NCBI GenBank assembly: GCA_035301285.1
Contig: DATGUN010000038.1
Span: 124,001 to 188,000 of the forward strand
Length of the DNA: 64,000 bases
Reading direction: 5' to 3'
From: DATGUN01 sp035301285
GTDB lineage: Bacteria > Bacillota > Bacilli > Bacillales > Amphibacillaceae
Shown: positions 52,288 to 61,811 of the stretch, piece after piece
Layout of the letters: every line of letters begins with the position of its first letter
How positions within the stretch are numbered: position 1 is the first letter of the stretch
Translations under genes and position numbers: made by a program
Notes under the pieces: model-generated
Database searches by the model: none
The model's input: only the letters and a program-made list of their open reading frames with translations
What the model was told of the DNA's origin: nothing

Positions 52288-52689
52288 TCAGTCTAGCATT
52301 GTGATGAATGCGACCAGTGATACAATGGGCATAGGTAACGCAAGTCCCAGTCCAACCATACCAAGCTGCTGCACCCGTCCCTTTATTTTATCTGGTGTGC
52401 CAACCCGCATCTGCAAAAAGGAAAAAGTTACAGCGAATCCCATCAATAGAAGGACAATGATAAAGGGTGTCATCAAATCGTTGATGGACATTCCCTGTTC
52501 CATTTTAGCAAATCCGATAACGACCAATATGATAGGAATGATCTCCGAAATGGATGCACCTAATATCAAATTCATCTGTGCTTTCTCGATGTTTTCAGGG
52601 TCGTACTTGATTTTATCCATGTTCCACTTTAGGATGAATGAAATGGCTAATACAGCAATGACCGATGCGGTGACAAAAAGATAAGGCAT
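52288..52689 (-). CDS. four-helix membrane protein, unknown
   Basis: 133 residues with helices at about 2-20, 44-62, 72-90 and 108-128. The ILGASISEIIPIILVVIGF helix with an in-membrane Glu recalls ATP-synthase subunit c-like proteins, but length and loops differ. A ribosome site GGGAGGTTAAGTGT precedes the ATG. Function cannot be named. Confidence 0.65.
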   Translation of the reverse strand: MPYLFVTASVIAVLAISFILKWNMDKIKYDPENIEKAQMNLILGASISEIIPIILVVIGFAKMEQGMSINDLMTPFIIVLLLMGFAVTFSFLQMRVGTPDKIKGRVQQLGMVGLGLALPMPIVSLVAFITMLD

Positions 52690-52865
52690 ACACTTAACCT
52701 CCCATTCTATGTAAGTCTAGTCTACAATAAGAAAGTGATCAATGCCATAGGGGAATTGATTTCTGGATGGAGAGAAATGGACCCACGAACGGATGAAATT
52801 CAATTCTTTTGAATAAAGGAAGGTATATATGCGCAAGGGACGATACATAAAAAGGTGATGATAGC

Positions 52866-53270
52866 ATGAAGAGAACGGTCGAATATATTTTAACCATGTG
52901 TGGGGGGCTGGTTGGATTATCCTTCTGTGTAGTCGGGATTATTTTTTTAGTCTGGGAAAACAACCCATCGTATTTGGACACATTATATCATACGTGGCCG
53001 GAAAAGGAGTACGGGCTGTTACTTGAATTGATGGAAAACATTACGATGGATTGGATTGTACCTGGTATCGTTTGTGTTGTTCTAGCAGCTGTGTTGCTAT
53101 ATGGTTTGATAAAGGATAGACATTTATTGGTGATCGCGTGGGTAAGTATGGCGCTTCCTGGTATATTAACGTTCTTTTCCGCTTATGGATCATTGCCGGC
53201 GATATTTTTGATTATTACTGGATTGATCATTCTTGTACGTCATGCGACCCATCCCCATTATACGGCGTAA
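52866..53270 (+). CDS. DUF4064-like four-helix membrane protein
   Basis: 134 residues: MKRTVEYILTMCGGLVGLSF is a typical DUF4064 opening, with helices at about 6-30, 60-78, 84-103 and 105-122. AAAAGGTGATGATAGC precedes the ATG. It sits upstream of the two-component/ABC cluster but 139 bp apart. Function unknown. Confidence 0.65.
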   Translation: MKRTVEYILTMCGGLVGLSFCVVGIIFLVWENNPSYLDTLYHTWPEKEYGLLLELMENITMDWIVPGIVCVVLAAVLLYGLIKDRHLLVIAWVSMALPGILTFFSAYGSLPAIFLIITGLIILVRHATHPHYTA

Positions 53271-53408
53271 AAATGTTGAAAGATGATTATGGCTACGACA
53301 TCAGAATGGACGGGTGGATCCCATTCAAACATATTATTTTTTCTTTACTAAATCAGGTGTCATCGGTAATATGAACATAGGAAACATTCGACCGAATGGA
53401 GGATACAG

Positions 53409-54050
53409 ATGGGGATAAAAGTCCTGATAGCGGATGATAATTCATTTATACGTGAAGGCATGAACATCATTCTTTCGTCATATGACGACTTTGACATTGT
53501 GGCACTTGTTGAAAACGGGCAAGAAGCAGTTGATTACTGTACGGCACATACGGTTGATATAGCTTTGTTGGATGTTCGAATGCCAATCATGGACGGCGTG
53601 GATGCGACTCGGATCATTGCGGATCGGACTGATGCAAAACCGGTGATTTTAACGACATTCGACAACGATGAATATATTCTTGGAGCCATTCGGAACGGTG
53701 CGAAGGGCTATTTGCTGAAAAACAACGATCCTATCCATATTCGTGATGCGCTAAAAAGTGTTTATTACGGCACAAGCATCATCCAAGATGAAATGCTGGA
53801 AAAACTAAAGACCAGTCTCACCGCCCAAGAAGATCGAAGCACACCACAGATGGATGTAAGTGAGTTCACTGAACGTGAAGTGGAAATCATGGCACTGATT
53901 GCAAAAGGTTACTCCAATAAAGAGATTGCAAATGATATGTATATTTCCGTCGGCACAATCGCTAACTATATCACGACGATTTTGCAGAAAACGGGGCTTC
54001 AGCATCGTACCCAGATTGCGGTTTATTATTTGACAGGGAACGTGTATTGA
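53409..54050 (+). CDS. lnrK: NarL/LuxR-type response regulator (LnrK-like)
   Basis: 213 residues. Receiver: IADDNSFIREGM, phosphoacceptor in IALLDVRMPIMDG near 55, Thr in VILTTFDN and Lys in YLLKNNDP near 104. LuxR helix-turn-helix FTEREVEIMALIAKGYSNKE near 155. GGAGGATACAG precedes the ATG. The kinase begins 1 bp after the stop. With the following ABC genes the set matches LnrK/LnrJ-LnrLMN of B. subtilis, which senses and exports linear polyketides such as linearmycin. Confidence 0.82.
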   Translation: MGIKVLIADDNSFIREGMNIILSSYDDFDIVALVENGQEAVDYCTAHTVDIALLDVRMPIMDGVDATRIIADRTDAKPVILTTFDNDEYILGAIRNGAKGYLLKNNDPIHIRDALKSVYYGTSIIQDEMLEKLKTSLTAQEDRSTPQMDVSEFTEREVEIMALIAKGYSNKEIANDMYISVGTIANYITTILQKTGLQHRTQIAVYYLTGNVY

Positions 54051-54051
54051 T

Positions 54052-55188
54052 ATGGAACGCTTTTTGATTATGTTGAAACTGGTGTCAATCGGGTTTGTTT
54101 CATGTCTATTAATGGCATATCCACCGCAAGCAAATCTAGTCGCCTGGTCCGTGCTCTTCATACTCATTTATTTTTCATTGCACATCATGACTTTTCTGAT
54201 CAAAAACCCCATTTTGCGAATAGGCGTCTTGTTGACGTCCATTACCTTGAGTGGTTTAGGTGGGATACATGTTAGCCCCTATTTTTTCTTATTGCTTCCT
54301 TTATCAATCATTGAATTAATTTCCCATTGGTCTTATTTGAGGATTCCGGGGTTGGTCATAGCCATTTTGCCTATGGGATATGTTCCGGGTCATGTGAAAG
54401 GCTACTATGTCATCATGACTATTTTTTCTTGGATGATATTCGTTTTGAATGATATGATTACCGAATACCTTGAGAAAAAAGAGAAACAGCTGGATACAAT
54501 GCGGTTGACACATGACGGTCTCATGCAAAAAATCACCGAAAACGAGGCGTTCATACGCCAGTCCACATATATGTTCAAATTGGAGGAGCGTAACCGGATC
54601 TCACAACAAATCCATGATGATGTCGGCCATGCTATTACAGGGGCACTCATCCAGATGGAAGCTGCGAAGAAGATGATGGCTGTGGATGAAAAGAGAGCCG
54701 AAGAATTGTTGACGAATGCTATTGGAATCACTCAAGACGGCATATCCAGCATCCATCAAACTTTACGTGACCTAAAACCGACAACTGAACAATATGGCAT
54801 CAATCAATTGAAGTTATATTTAGATGAATTCAAAGCCAATCACCCGATTCAAACGACATTCACGTATCAAGGCGATTTGGATAAAATAAGTCATCTTCAA
54901 TGGAAAGTCATTCAAGAAAATGTGCGTGAAACATTTACAAACACACTTAAATATGCGGAAGCGACGCAAATATCAGTCGATGTATCGGTATTGAACAAAC
55001 TTGTGAAAATCGCGGTCAAAGATAATGGAAAAGGAAGAGAGAAAATAACAAAGGGGTTAGGTATTGTCGGTATGGAAGAACGGGCCGCATCATTGCATGG
55101 CAATCTAATCGTTGATGGTACGAGCGGTTTTTCGGTGACAACCCTTTTACCGCTCCACAATGACAAAAAAGATGTTAACGGTTCCTGA
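54052..55188 (+). CDS. lnrJ: HPK7-type sensor kinase (LnrJ-like)
   Basis: 378 residues: five or so membrane helices (to about 135), a short coiled linker, HisKA_3 with ERNRISQQIHDDVGHAITGAL near 182 (phosphorylated His in QQIHDDVGH), and HATPase with NVRETFTNTLKYAEATQ and VKDNGKGREKITKGLGIVGM near 322-345. Integral-membrane sensing without an extracellular domain fits detection of membrane-active compounds. It is immediately downstream of the regulator gene. Confidence 0.82.
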   Translation: MERFLIMLKLVSIGFVSCLLMAYPPQANLVAWSVLFILIYFSLHIMTFLIKNPILRIGVLLTSITLSGLGGIHVSPYFFLLLPLSIIELISHWSYLRIPGLVIAILPMGYVPGHVKGYYVIMTIFSWMIFVLNDMITEYLEKKEKQLDTMRLTHDGLMQKITENEAFIRQSTYMFKLEERNRISQQIHDDVGHAITGALIQMEAAKKMMAVDEKRAEELLTNAIGITQDGISSIHQTLRDLKPTTEQYGINQLKLYLDEFKANHPIQTTFTYQGDLDKISHLQWKVIQENVRETFTNTLKYAEATQISVDVSVLNKLVKIAVKDNGKGREKITKGLGIVGMEERAASLHGNLIVDGTSGFSVTTLLPLHNDKKDVNGS

Positions 55189-55260
55189 TAAAAGCAGTTA
55201 CTTCGGCCATCCGACATGATTCATCCACAGAACATGAAAAAGTTCATATCAAGTCATGAA

Positions 55261-55293
55261 AGAATGCACTTACGGAAAGTGGATTCTTTTTTT
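55261..55293 (+). terminator. hairpin between kinase and ABC genes
   Basis: AGAATGCACTT pairs with AAGTGGATTCT with one mismatch, followed by TTTTTTT. It splits the two-component pair from the ABC operon, or acts as an attenuator. Confidence 0.8.
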
Positions 55294-55329
55294 ATACTGA
55301 AAATAGTTAAAACCAATTGAGGTGAAAAT

Positions 55330-56271
55330 ATGAAGGATGTTTTAATAACAGACCGCTTAACCAAAAAATTCAATGATTTTATTGCCGTCGATAATATGTC
55401 ACTCACTGTGAAACAAGGGGAGATATTCGGATTTCTCGGAGCAAACGGTGCGGGTAAAAGTACTGCTATCCATATGGTAACCGGCTTGCTTCAAAAAACA
55501 GATGGCGAAATTACGATTTTTGGGAAAGATCATAAGAAAAATCGCACTGACATTAAAAAAGAAATTGGCTTGGTTCCACAAGAAATTGCTATTTATGAGG
55601 ATTTGACAGCATATGAAAATGTGGAGTTTTTTGCTGGGCTTTATGACCTTCGAGGTGCCAATCTGAAAGAACAGGTTATGGAAGCTCTTGAATTTGTCGG
55701 CTTGTCAGATAAAAAGAAACAGTACCCCAAAACATTTTCAGGTGGAATGAAGCGACGTCTGAACATTGCTTGTGCCATCGCCCATCGTCCCAAGTTAATT
55801 ATTATGGATGAGCCGACGGTAGGAATTGACCCGCAGTCAAGAAATTATATCCTGAAATCAGTCCAGCAGCTGAATGAAAATGGGTGTACCATCATTTACA
55901 CAAGTCATTATATGGAAGAAGTGGAAGCGATTTGCACTCGCATTGCGATTGTCGACAATGGAAAAATCATAGCAGAGGGAACGAAAAAACAACTGCAATC
56001 ACTGATAACCGATTCCAAACGGATTCTCATCGAAGTGAAAGATCCGGAACATGTCGATATTTCGGCCATTGAACATATACGTGGTGTGACACATGTGCAA
56101 CTGAAGGAAACAACATTGGAAATAACGACCGAGTTGGGATCGGATCACCTCAATGATCTTCTTCAATATTTTATGGACCAAGGTATTGATATCCGTAGTG
56201 TTGATGAAAAGGAACCGAACTTGGAAACTGTATTTTTGACATTGACCGGCCGAAATTTACGGGATGCTTAG
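55330..56271 (+). CDS. lnrL: ABC transporter ATPase (LnrL-like)
   Basis: 313 residues. Walker A FLGANGAGKSTAIHM near 35, Q-loop GLVPQEIAIYED near 82, signature FSGGMKRRLNIACAIA near 139, Walker B LIIMDEPTVGIDPQS near 156 and H-loop YTSHYME near 190. The C-terminal extension (about 225-313) is typical of drug-export ATPases. In B. subtilis LnrL pairs with LnrM and LnrN for linearmycin export. Confidence 0.85.
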   Translation: MKDVLITDRLTKKFNDFIAVDNMSLTVKQGEIFGFLGANGAGKSTAIHMVTGLLQKTDGEITIFGKDHKKNRTDIKKEIGLVPQEIAIYEDLTAYENVEFFAGLYDLRGANLKEQVMEALEFVGLSDKKKQYPKTFSGGMKRRLNIACAIAHRPKLIIMDEPTVGIDPQSRNYILKSVQQLNENGCTIIYTSHYMEEVEAICTRIAIVDNGKIIAEGTKKQLQSLITDSKRILIEVKDPEHVDISAIEHIRGVTHVQLKETTLEITTELGSDHLNDLLQYFMDQGIDIRSVDEKEPNLETVFLTLTGRNLRDA

Positions 56272-56283
56272 GGGGGGAAGATA

Positions 56284-57408
56284 ATGAGACAGATGATACG
56301 TTTGGCAGTGAAAGAAATAAAGCATTCAGCGCGTGATAAGAAGTCCTTTATCATGATGATCCTGTTTCCTCTCGTGTTAATGGGTGTGCTGGGAACAGCC
56401 TTGACCGGTGCATTCAATACAGATTCCTCACCTATTGATGTAAATGTCATTTACGAAACAGAAACGGACGGTACATTGCCAAGTGCTTTTGAAGATTTTA
56501 CAGATGATATAGATAATGAAGGAATCCATTTTCAAGCGCTGGATCCGGATAGAGACGCTGAGAAAGAAGTGGATTCCGGCAAAGCTGATGGCTATGTCTA
56601 CGTAGGAAATGAAGGGATGGATTTATATTTACAAAATGAAGGTTCTCTTGAAAGCAATGTCTTAAAAAGTGTGTTGGATTCATTCGCGGATACGTATACT
56701 GTCGCAAATGAGATTATCCAGACGACACCTGAGAAAGCGGATATCCTGGAATCACCGCCGGGGGATGATTATATCGACGAACGTGCCATCAATTCAGACC
56801 AGTCGGTTGGTTCGATGGATTATTATGCGATTGTCATCACAACGATGTTTATATTTATCGGTGCCGTTATTGCCAGTGGATTGATAGCGGACGAACATGT
56901 TCTGAACACTGATATTCGACTGATGGTCGCTCCAATCCGAAAAAGAGACATCCTCATTGGAAAAGTAGGAGGGGTTGTAGGTGTATTAGGACTTATCACC
57001 CTCATTCTCGTGCTATTCAGCATTTTTGTATATGATGCATACTGGGGAGAACATATCGGATGGGTAGCCGTTGTACTTTTTTCAGAAGTTATATTCGCTA
57101 TATGTTTTGGAATGGGTATTAGCTATACCCTGCAATCAAGTGGAAGAGCCAATATGATTATCATGATTATCGTTCAAGTATCAGCATTTTTCGGAGGTGC
57201 GTTTTTCCCGATTGACGGGGCTGAAGGGATATTGAAATTCATTTCCAGACTATCACCGCTTGAATGGCAAAACCACACACTCTTGACATTGATCCATGCA
57301 GACGAATTGACGCATGTCTTGCCGACAATATTATTGAATGTCGGTATCGGCGGATTGTTCTTGTTTGTTCCGCTATTTCTGTTCCGGAAAAGGGAGGGTG
57401 TTCTATGA
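56284..57408 (+). CDS. lnrM: ABC-2 type permease (LnrM-like)
   Basis: 374 residues: one N-terminal helix (about 20-43), a large extracytoplasmic domain (about 45-180), then five helices. IKHSARDKKSFIMMILFPLV and SRLSPLEWQNHTLL are typical of ABC-2 permeases. GGGGGGGAAGATA precedes the ATG. Its stop overlaps the next start by 4 bp (ATGA), so the two permeases are co-translated. Confidence 0.83.
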   Translation: MRQMIRLAVKEIKHSARDKKSFIMMILFPLVLMGVLGTALTGAFNTDSSPIDVNVIYETETDGTLPSAFEDFTDDIDNEGIHFQALDPDRDAEKEVDSGKADGYVYVGNEGMDLYLQNEGSLESNVLKSVLDSFADTYTVANEIIQTTPEKADILESPPGDDYIDERAINSDQSVGSMDYYAIVITTMFIFIGAVIASGLIADEHVLNTDIRLMVAPIRKRDILIGKVGGVVGVLGLITLILVLFSIFVYDAYWGEHIGWVAVVLFSEVIFAICFGMGISYTLQSSGRANMIIMIIVQVSAFFGGAFFPIDGAEGILKFISRLSPLEWQNHTLLTLIHADELTHVLPTILLNVGIGGLFLFVPLFLFRKREGVL

Positions 57409-58544
57409 ATGATATGTATTGGTTGATACGTAAAACAGTGCTTACAACGTTCCGGAATAAATGGAATATCTTACTATACGTGTTTGGTCCCGTTATCGGG
57501 ATTGTCATTGCATTATTTGCAGCTGGAAACCAAGGCGATGAAACAACCGCAATCGGGGTAGTGGATAACGATGGAGCAATAATGGCTTCAGAAACGATTG
57601 ATTTTATAAAGGACCAGGAAAATATGACTTACCATGAACTCACTTCAGATGAGGCGGACGGGCGTTTGGCGGATGGATCGGTCGAAGTGGTCGTGACACT
57701 GGAAAAAGGATATTCGGACAGCATCATGGAAGGACATCCGAACCATATCGAACTCACCTCCATCATGGGAGAAAGCGTGACGTCTACCATAAGAAATAAT
57801 TTGTACCCGTTTATCGATCGTCTTGTTATGATGGCAGAAGCAAACGATGGTGATAAAGATGCATTTACGACTATGCTTGATCACTATCAGGCAAATAGTT
57901 TTTCCGTAAATGTTGTCAGTGAAGATACAAGTGGCGGTGAGATCACGATAGCTTCTGTTGGATTTTTACTTCTCGTCATGATGTTCTCGGCATGTAATCT
58001 ATCGGAGATTATTTTGGAAGAAAAAGAAAATCGAACATATTTCCGTTTGCTGTCAACGCCGATTACAGCACGAAAATATATTGCTTCCAATCTTGTCGTC
58101 AATACTATTATCCTGGGTGTGCAGGTTCTTATAATGCTGTGTGCGTTATCATTTATTTTCGATATTGATATGGGGATGCCATTTTGGCAGGTGGTCGTCG
58201 TTTTGTGGCTATTTTCTTTGGTTGCAGTCGGCGTATCATTGGTTATCGTGGCCTATTCAAATACCAGAAGTGTTGCCAGCGGTTTATCAAACCTGGTCAT
58301 TTTACCGACAATCATGATATCGGGTGGATTCTGGCCAGTGGAAATTATGCCGGATTTCCTTAAAAAAATATCCGAATTCCTACCGCAACGATGGACGTTG
58401 GATACATTGGAGAGGTTGAATGAAGGATATGGCATGAGTGATCTTTATATAAATTTCAGTATTTTAATCGCTTTTGCTGTTGCATTGTTTTTGATTGCCA
58501 TTTATAAAATGAGCCGAAATGATAGCATGCGCACTTTTGTATGA
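57405..58544 (+). CDS. lnrN: ABC-2 type permease (LnrN-like)
   Basis: 379 residues from ATG 57405, overlapping the previous stop; AGGGAGGGTGTTCT is the ribosome site. Same fold as its neighbour: helix at about 20-38, extracytoplasmic part, then helices from about 185. LLSTPITARKYIASNLVVN and ISGGFWPVEIMPDFL are typical. The final gene of the cluster, followed by a terminator. Confidence 0.83.
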   Translation: MNDMYWLIRKTVLTTFRNKWNILLYVFGPVIGIVIALFAAGNQGDETTAIGVVDNDGAIMASETIDFIKDQENMTYHELTSDEADGRLADGSVEVVVTLEKGYSDSIMEGHPNHIELTSIMGESVTSTIRNNLYPFIDRLVMMAEANDGDKDAFTTMLDHYQANSFSVNVVSEDTSGGEITIASVGFLLLVMMFSACNLSEIILEEKENRTYFRLLSTPITARKYIASNLVVNTIILGVQVLIMLCALSFIFDIDMGMPFWQVVVVLWLFSLVAVGVSLVIVAYSNTRSVASGLSNLVILPTIMISGGFWPVEIMPDFLKKISEFLPQRWTLDTLERLNEGYGMSDLYINFSILIAFAVALFLIAIYKMSRNDSMRTFV

Positions 58545-58592
58545 AATGGCTTCAAAATATGATACTCCGAGCAGCACATGATGCCATTTTGA

Positions 58593-58630
58593 CGGAAAGT
58601 GGACGTATCGTTCACTTTCCGACATTTTTA
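58593..58630 (+). terminator. terminator of the ABC operon
   Basis: CGGAAAGTG pairs with CACTTTCCG (9 bp) around an 11-nt loop, then ACATTTTTA. Confidence 0.8.
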
Positions 58631-58810
58631 TGCGTATATTTAAACATATATGTTATGCTGAGTACTATTGGAATACGAAAGGAACGTCAACTGGTGATCA
58701 CTGATAGGGTATAATCTAGTATCATCAAATAGATTGATAGCGGAACAATGGAGGTTTATCTGTTGTTCTTTTTTTGATGCGTGCTGTGAGGAAATGTGAG
58801 ATTTAAGTAA

Positions 58811-58899
58811 GGAGAAGGAGGGATTCGAACCCTCGCGACGTTTGACCGCCCTAATGCATTTCGAGTGCATCCCCTTCAACCGGACTTGGGTACTTCTCC
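58811..58899 (-). tRNA. tRNA-Ser (anticodon CGA)
   Basis: Minus-strand cloverleaf with the long variable arm of tRNA-Ser: acceptor GGAGAAG/CTTCTCC, anticodon loop CTCGAAA, T-loop TTCGAAT. The base after the acceptor is T rather than the G usual for serine, and no CCA is encoded. Confidence 0.88.
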
Positions 58900-59017
58900 G
58901 TATAGGTTGGCGTAAATGAGATGGTCAATCATGTACCCAACGGAAAAATATTATATACTATTTTTTGATCCGTGTAAACAATCGATTTTGATGTTCGGGA
59001 TAACCATGATTTTGTGA

Positions 59018-59090
59018 TGCTGGTGAGAGGATTCGAACCTCCGACCTCTTCATTACGAGTGAAGCGCACTGCCAACTGTGCTACACCAGC
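59018..59090 (-). tRNA. tRNA-Thr (anticodon CGT)
   Basis: Minus-strand cloverleaf: acceptor GCTGGTG/CACCAGC, anticodon stem CTTCA/TGAAG with loop CTCGTAA, T-arm GGAGG/CCTCT with TTCGAAT. Discriminator A, then TCA in place of CCA, as in the tRNA-Val of this window. Confidence 0.9.
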
Positions 59091-59207
59091 AAAAACAAGT
59101 ACAGTAAAAATAATAATCCTTTTTTCAGGAAATCTCAAGTATTTTTGTTCAACAAGGAATTTTTCTAAACAGCAGAACGCCTTGGATGGCGTGAAATAAA
59201 ATCGCGG

Positions 59208-59744
59208 TTATTCAGTTGTTTCTTCATCATCGGATATATAATCATTTGCATAGCTTTCAAGTTGATCCTGAAAAGAGGTCATATCATTGTTTTCCACTGT
59301 CGGCTGTTTAGGAATGATAATACCTTGCAGATCATCAATGTATAAAAAATAATGTGATTCGTCTGTATGCATCTTCCTGAACTCTTTCCACAGAAATTGC
59401 GTTGTTTCCCCATCAATGACCCTTTTGATTCCTTCTTCAGATAAATGTATTTCACACGGTTTTAAAAGCTTTGAATGATCTTGTTGTTCGAATTTACTTT
59501 TTAACCGGAAAAAGGCGATTTTTGGATAAAGTGATGGCGCGACCAAAAAGAATGCCACTGCAGTGATAAGACTCATTATAAGACTTACAAGAGAGACGTT
59601 AATCATTATAAAAACAAAAGGTATGATAATAGATATGGTCCACTTGAAATAATTTCGTTTTACTTCATGTGTCCGTGAATGGTTAATGACATCTTTTTGC
59701 ATGGCTAGAAGATCTTGAAGATCCAGTTGGAATTGAGCAGTCAT
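59208..59744 (-). CDS. YcxB-like membrane protein
   Basis: 178 residues: cytosolic N-terminus, two adjacent membrane helices (about 35-53 and 57-75), then a C-terminal soluble domain with LLKPCEIHLSEEGIKRV and the FLWKEFRKMHTDESHYFLY block typical of YcxB-like proteins. The function of the family is not known. Ribosome site AAAGGATTGTTAAGAAC. Confidence 0.75.
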   Translation of the reverse strand: MTAQFQLDLQDLLAMQKDVINHSRTHEVKRNYFKWTISIIIPFVFIMINVSLVSLIMSLITAVAFFLVAPSLYPKIAFFRLKSKFEQQDHSKLLKPCEIHLSEEGIKRVIDGETTQFLWKEFRKMHTDESHYFLYIDDLQGIIIPKQPTVENNDMTSFQDQLESYANDYISDDEETTE

Positions 59745-59988
59745 GTTCTTAACAATCCTTTCAAAAATATATCTTCTATCAGTATATCAGATGTCGGTCA
59801 AAATAGGCACGTAAGTTCTGATGGCGTTTTTGTGAATGTCATCAAGGCGTATCTAGATAAAATATCCATTCATGTATCGTGACGGATTTCATCTATTTAC
59901 AAGCATATATATGTATGATAGTATATCGTTCGTTATACTCATCTATAAACACCATTTGTAATACAGAATAGAGAGGGATGGAAAGACT

Positions 59989-61245
59989 TTGAACGACTAT
60001 ATATCGACATCTTCAGAACATACAACAAGACAAGGAAAAACGTGGCTCTTATTGCTCGGAATCATTTTAATTGCTGCCAATCTACGTGCTCCATTAACAT
60101 CGGTGGGTTCGTTGATTTCATTTATATGTGATGATTTGGGATTGAACAATGGAATGGTAGGGATGATTACAACATTACCATTGCTGGCATTTGCACTTCT
60201 GTCTCCATTTGCCCCAAGAATAGCAAATCGGATTGGTATTGAAAGGACTATTTTCATTTCTTTGCTCCTTTTAACATGTGGGATGATCATACGTTCTATA
60301 CTCGGAACAGCATTCTTATTTGGTGGAACAATCATCATTGGTATGGCCATCGCTTTTGGGAATGTGTTATTGCCGGGGTTTATCAAAATGAAGTTTCCTT
60401 TAAAAGTGGGGGTCATGACGGGGATATATTCTGTTTCGATGACGTTAGTCGGTGCACTGGCATCGGGATTGAGCGTTCCTTTTTTATCGATAGACGGTAT
60501 AGGATGGAAAAGTTCGCTTGTTTTTTGGGGAATTCTTTCAGTCATTGCCTTGCTCGTATGGATTCCGCAGCTTGGTAAACAGGACAATATCAAATCAACT
60601 CAGGCGGAATACAGTCCATCCGGTGAGCGAAAATCCATCTGGAAATCACCATTGGCATGGTCAATCACTGTATTCATGGGCATGCAGTCATTAATGTTTT
60701 ATACGATGGTGGCCTGGTTGCCGGAAATTTTACAAACAAGTGGCTATAGTTCCAGTGCTTCCGGATGGATGTTATTCTTGATGCAGTTTGTATTGATTCC
60801 GACTACTTTCATTACCCCTGTCATCGCTGAAAGAATGACCAATCAAAAGGCTCTATCGGCTGTCACGGCGGCCTTGTTTTTCTTGGGCACCATTGGGTTG
60901 CTTTTAGGAGGCGGTCTTCCTATTATTGTGATGTCTGCTATCTTGATTGGCATTGGAGCGGGTAGTGCTTTTAGTCTTTCGATGATGTTTTTCAGCCTTC
61001 GTACAAAAGACGGAAAACAAGCTGCAGAAATGTCGGGCATGGCACAATCATTCGGTTATCTACTGGCTGCAATCGGTCCTACCATGTTCGGGATGCTCCG
61101 GGATATAACAGAAGGGTGGACAGTACCACTGATGACACTGTTGGTTGTTGCTGTGATCATTTTGGTTGCCGGAGTTCGTTCCGGAAAGAACAGCGTCATC
61201 TCAGATACAACATCATCCAATGCACAATGGGTTGAAGCAGGTTAA
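59989..61245 (+). CDS. MFS transporter, CynX/NimT family
   Basis: 418 residues from TTG 59989 (AGAGGGATGGAAAGAC before it). Twelve membrane helices. LIAANLRAPLTSVGSLI near 25 is the conserved first-helix block of CynX/NimT proteins (cyanate or nitroimidazole transport in named members); MGMAIAFGNVLLPGFIKMKFP and FMGMQSLMFYTMVAWLPEIL fit. Substrate cannot be predicted. Transcribed alone. Confidence 0.85.
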   Translation: MNDYISTSSEHTTRQGKTWLLLLGIILIAANLRAPLTSVGSLISFICDDLGLNNGMVGMITTLPLLAFALLSPFAPRIANRIGIERTIFISLLLLTCGMIIRSILGTAFLFGGTIIIGMAIAFGNVLLPGFIKMKFPLKVGVMTGIYSVSMTLVGALASGLSVPFLSIDGIGWKSSLVFWGILSVIALLVWIPQLGKQDNIKSTQAEYSPSGERKSIWKSPLAWSITVFMGMQSLMFYTMVAWLPEILQTSGYSSSASGWMLFLMQFVLIPTTFITPVIAERMTNQKALSAVTAALFFLGTIGLLLGGGLPIIVMSAILIGIGAGSAFSLSMMFFSLRTKDGKQAAEMSGMAQSFGYLLAAIGPTMFGMLRDITEGWTVPLMTLLVVAVIILVAGVRSGKNSVISDTTSSNAQWVEAG

Positions 61246-61429
61246 TGTTTAAGAGGATGTGTAAAACATCCAACAGGATGACGAAACGTGTTGATGTGGT
61301 TTGTAAGATAGATCATTTTGAACGCTCAGGTGCCAATCCGTCATTTTCACCTTATGATCGGGTTAGATGTATGGAACAATCTCCAAGAATATATTATACT
61401 GAATTTATAGAAATAAAGGAGGTGATTTC

Positions 61430-61654
61430 ATGGCGGATTGGCTTACGAGTTTACAAACAGACACACCACAGGAAGGTTTTGAACTGGCTATCAAACTTGC
61501 CCGAAAAGGGGTGGGCTATACACAACCTTCAGCCGAAGTCCGAGATAAGTTACGTCCAGAATATGCAGAGAATGCTGATAGTTTGACGGCAGCATCCCAA
61601 GTTGTCGCCATTCATTACCAAACTGTTGCAGCAGCCAATCATTATTGGAAGTAA
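61430..61654 (+). CDS. small soluble protein, unknown
   Basis: 74 residues after a near-perfect AAAGGAGGTGATTTC site. Mostly helical: MADWLTSLQTDTPQEGFELA, LRPEYAENADSLTAASQVVA, ending ANHYWK. No family recognised. It is 61 bp ahead of the next small frame. Confidence 0.65.
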   Translation: MADWLTSLQTDTPQEGFELAIKLARKGVGYTQPSAEVRDKLRPEYAENADSLTAASQVVAIHYQTVAAANHYWK

Positions 61655-61715
61655 TGCATGATTCTATCCTTTTCCACCTAAAAAAAATACACATCCCATA
61701 TGGAGAAGGGTAATA

Positions 61716-61811
61716 ATGCCAAAACTGAAAAGACTACCCAAGTCTATTCTCTTCAAACACAACCTCAACATATCCAATATCCCATTATCATGTCTGGAGT
61801 TGTTCATGTGA
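61716..61811 (+). CDS. possible 31-residue leader frame ahead of the AAA gene
   Basis: ATG 61716 follows GGAGAAGGGTAATA and runs 31 codons to TGA 61809-61811, in the +1-offset frame relative to the ATPase gene. Basic at the start (MPKLKRLPKSILF). Its ATGTGA end overlaps the GTG where the ATPase most likely begins. It may couple translation of the ATPase, or be a relic of its N-terminus after a frameshift. Confidence 0.4.
   Translation: MPKLKRLPKSILFKHNLNISNIPLSCLELFM

Noticed and set aside
61245..61586. 113-codon frame overlapping the MFS stop
   Set aside because: It overlaps the well-supported 61430 gene in another frame and lacks a ribosome site.
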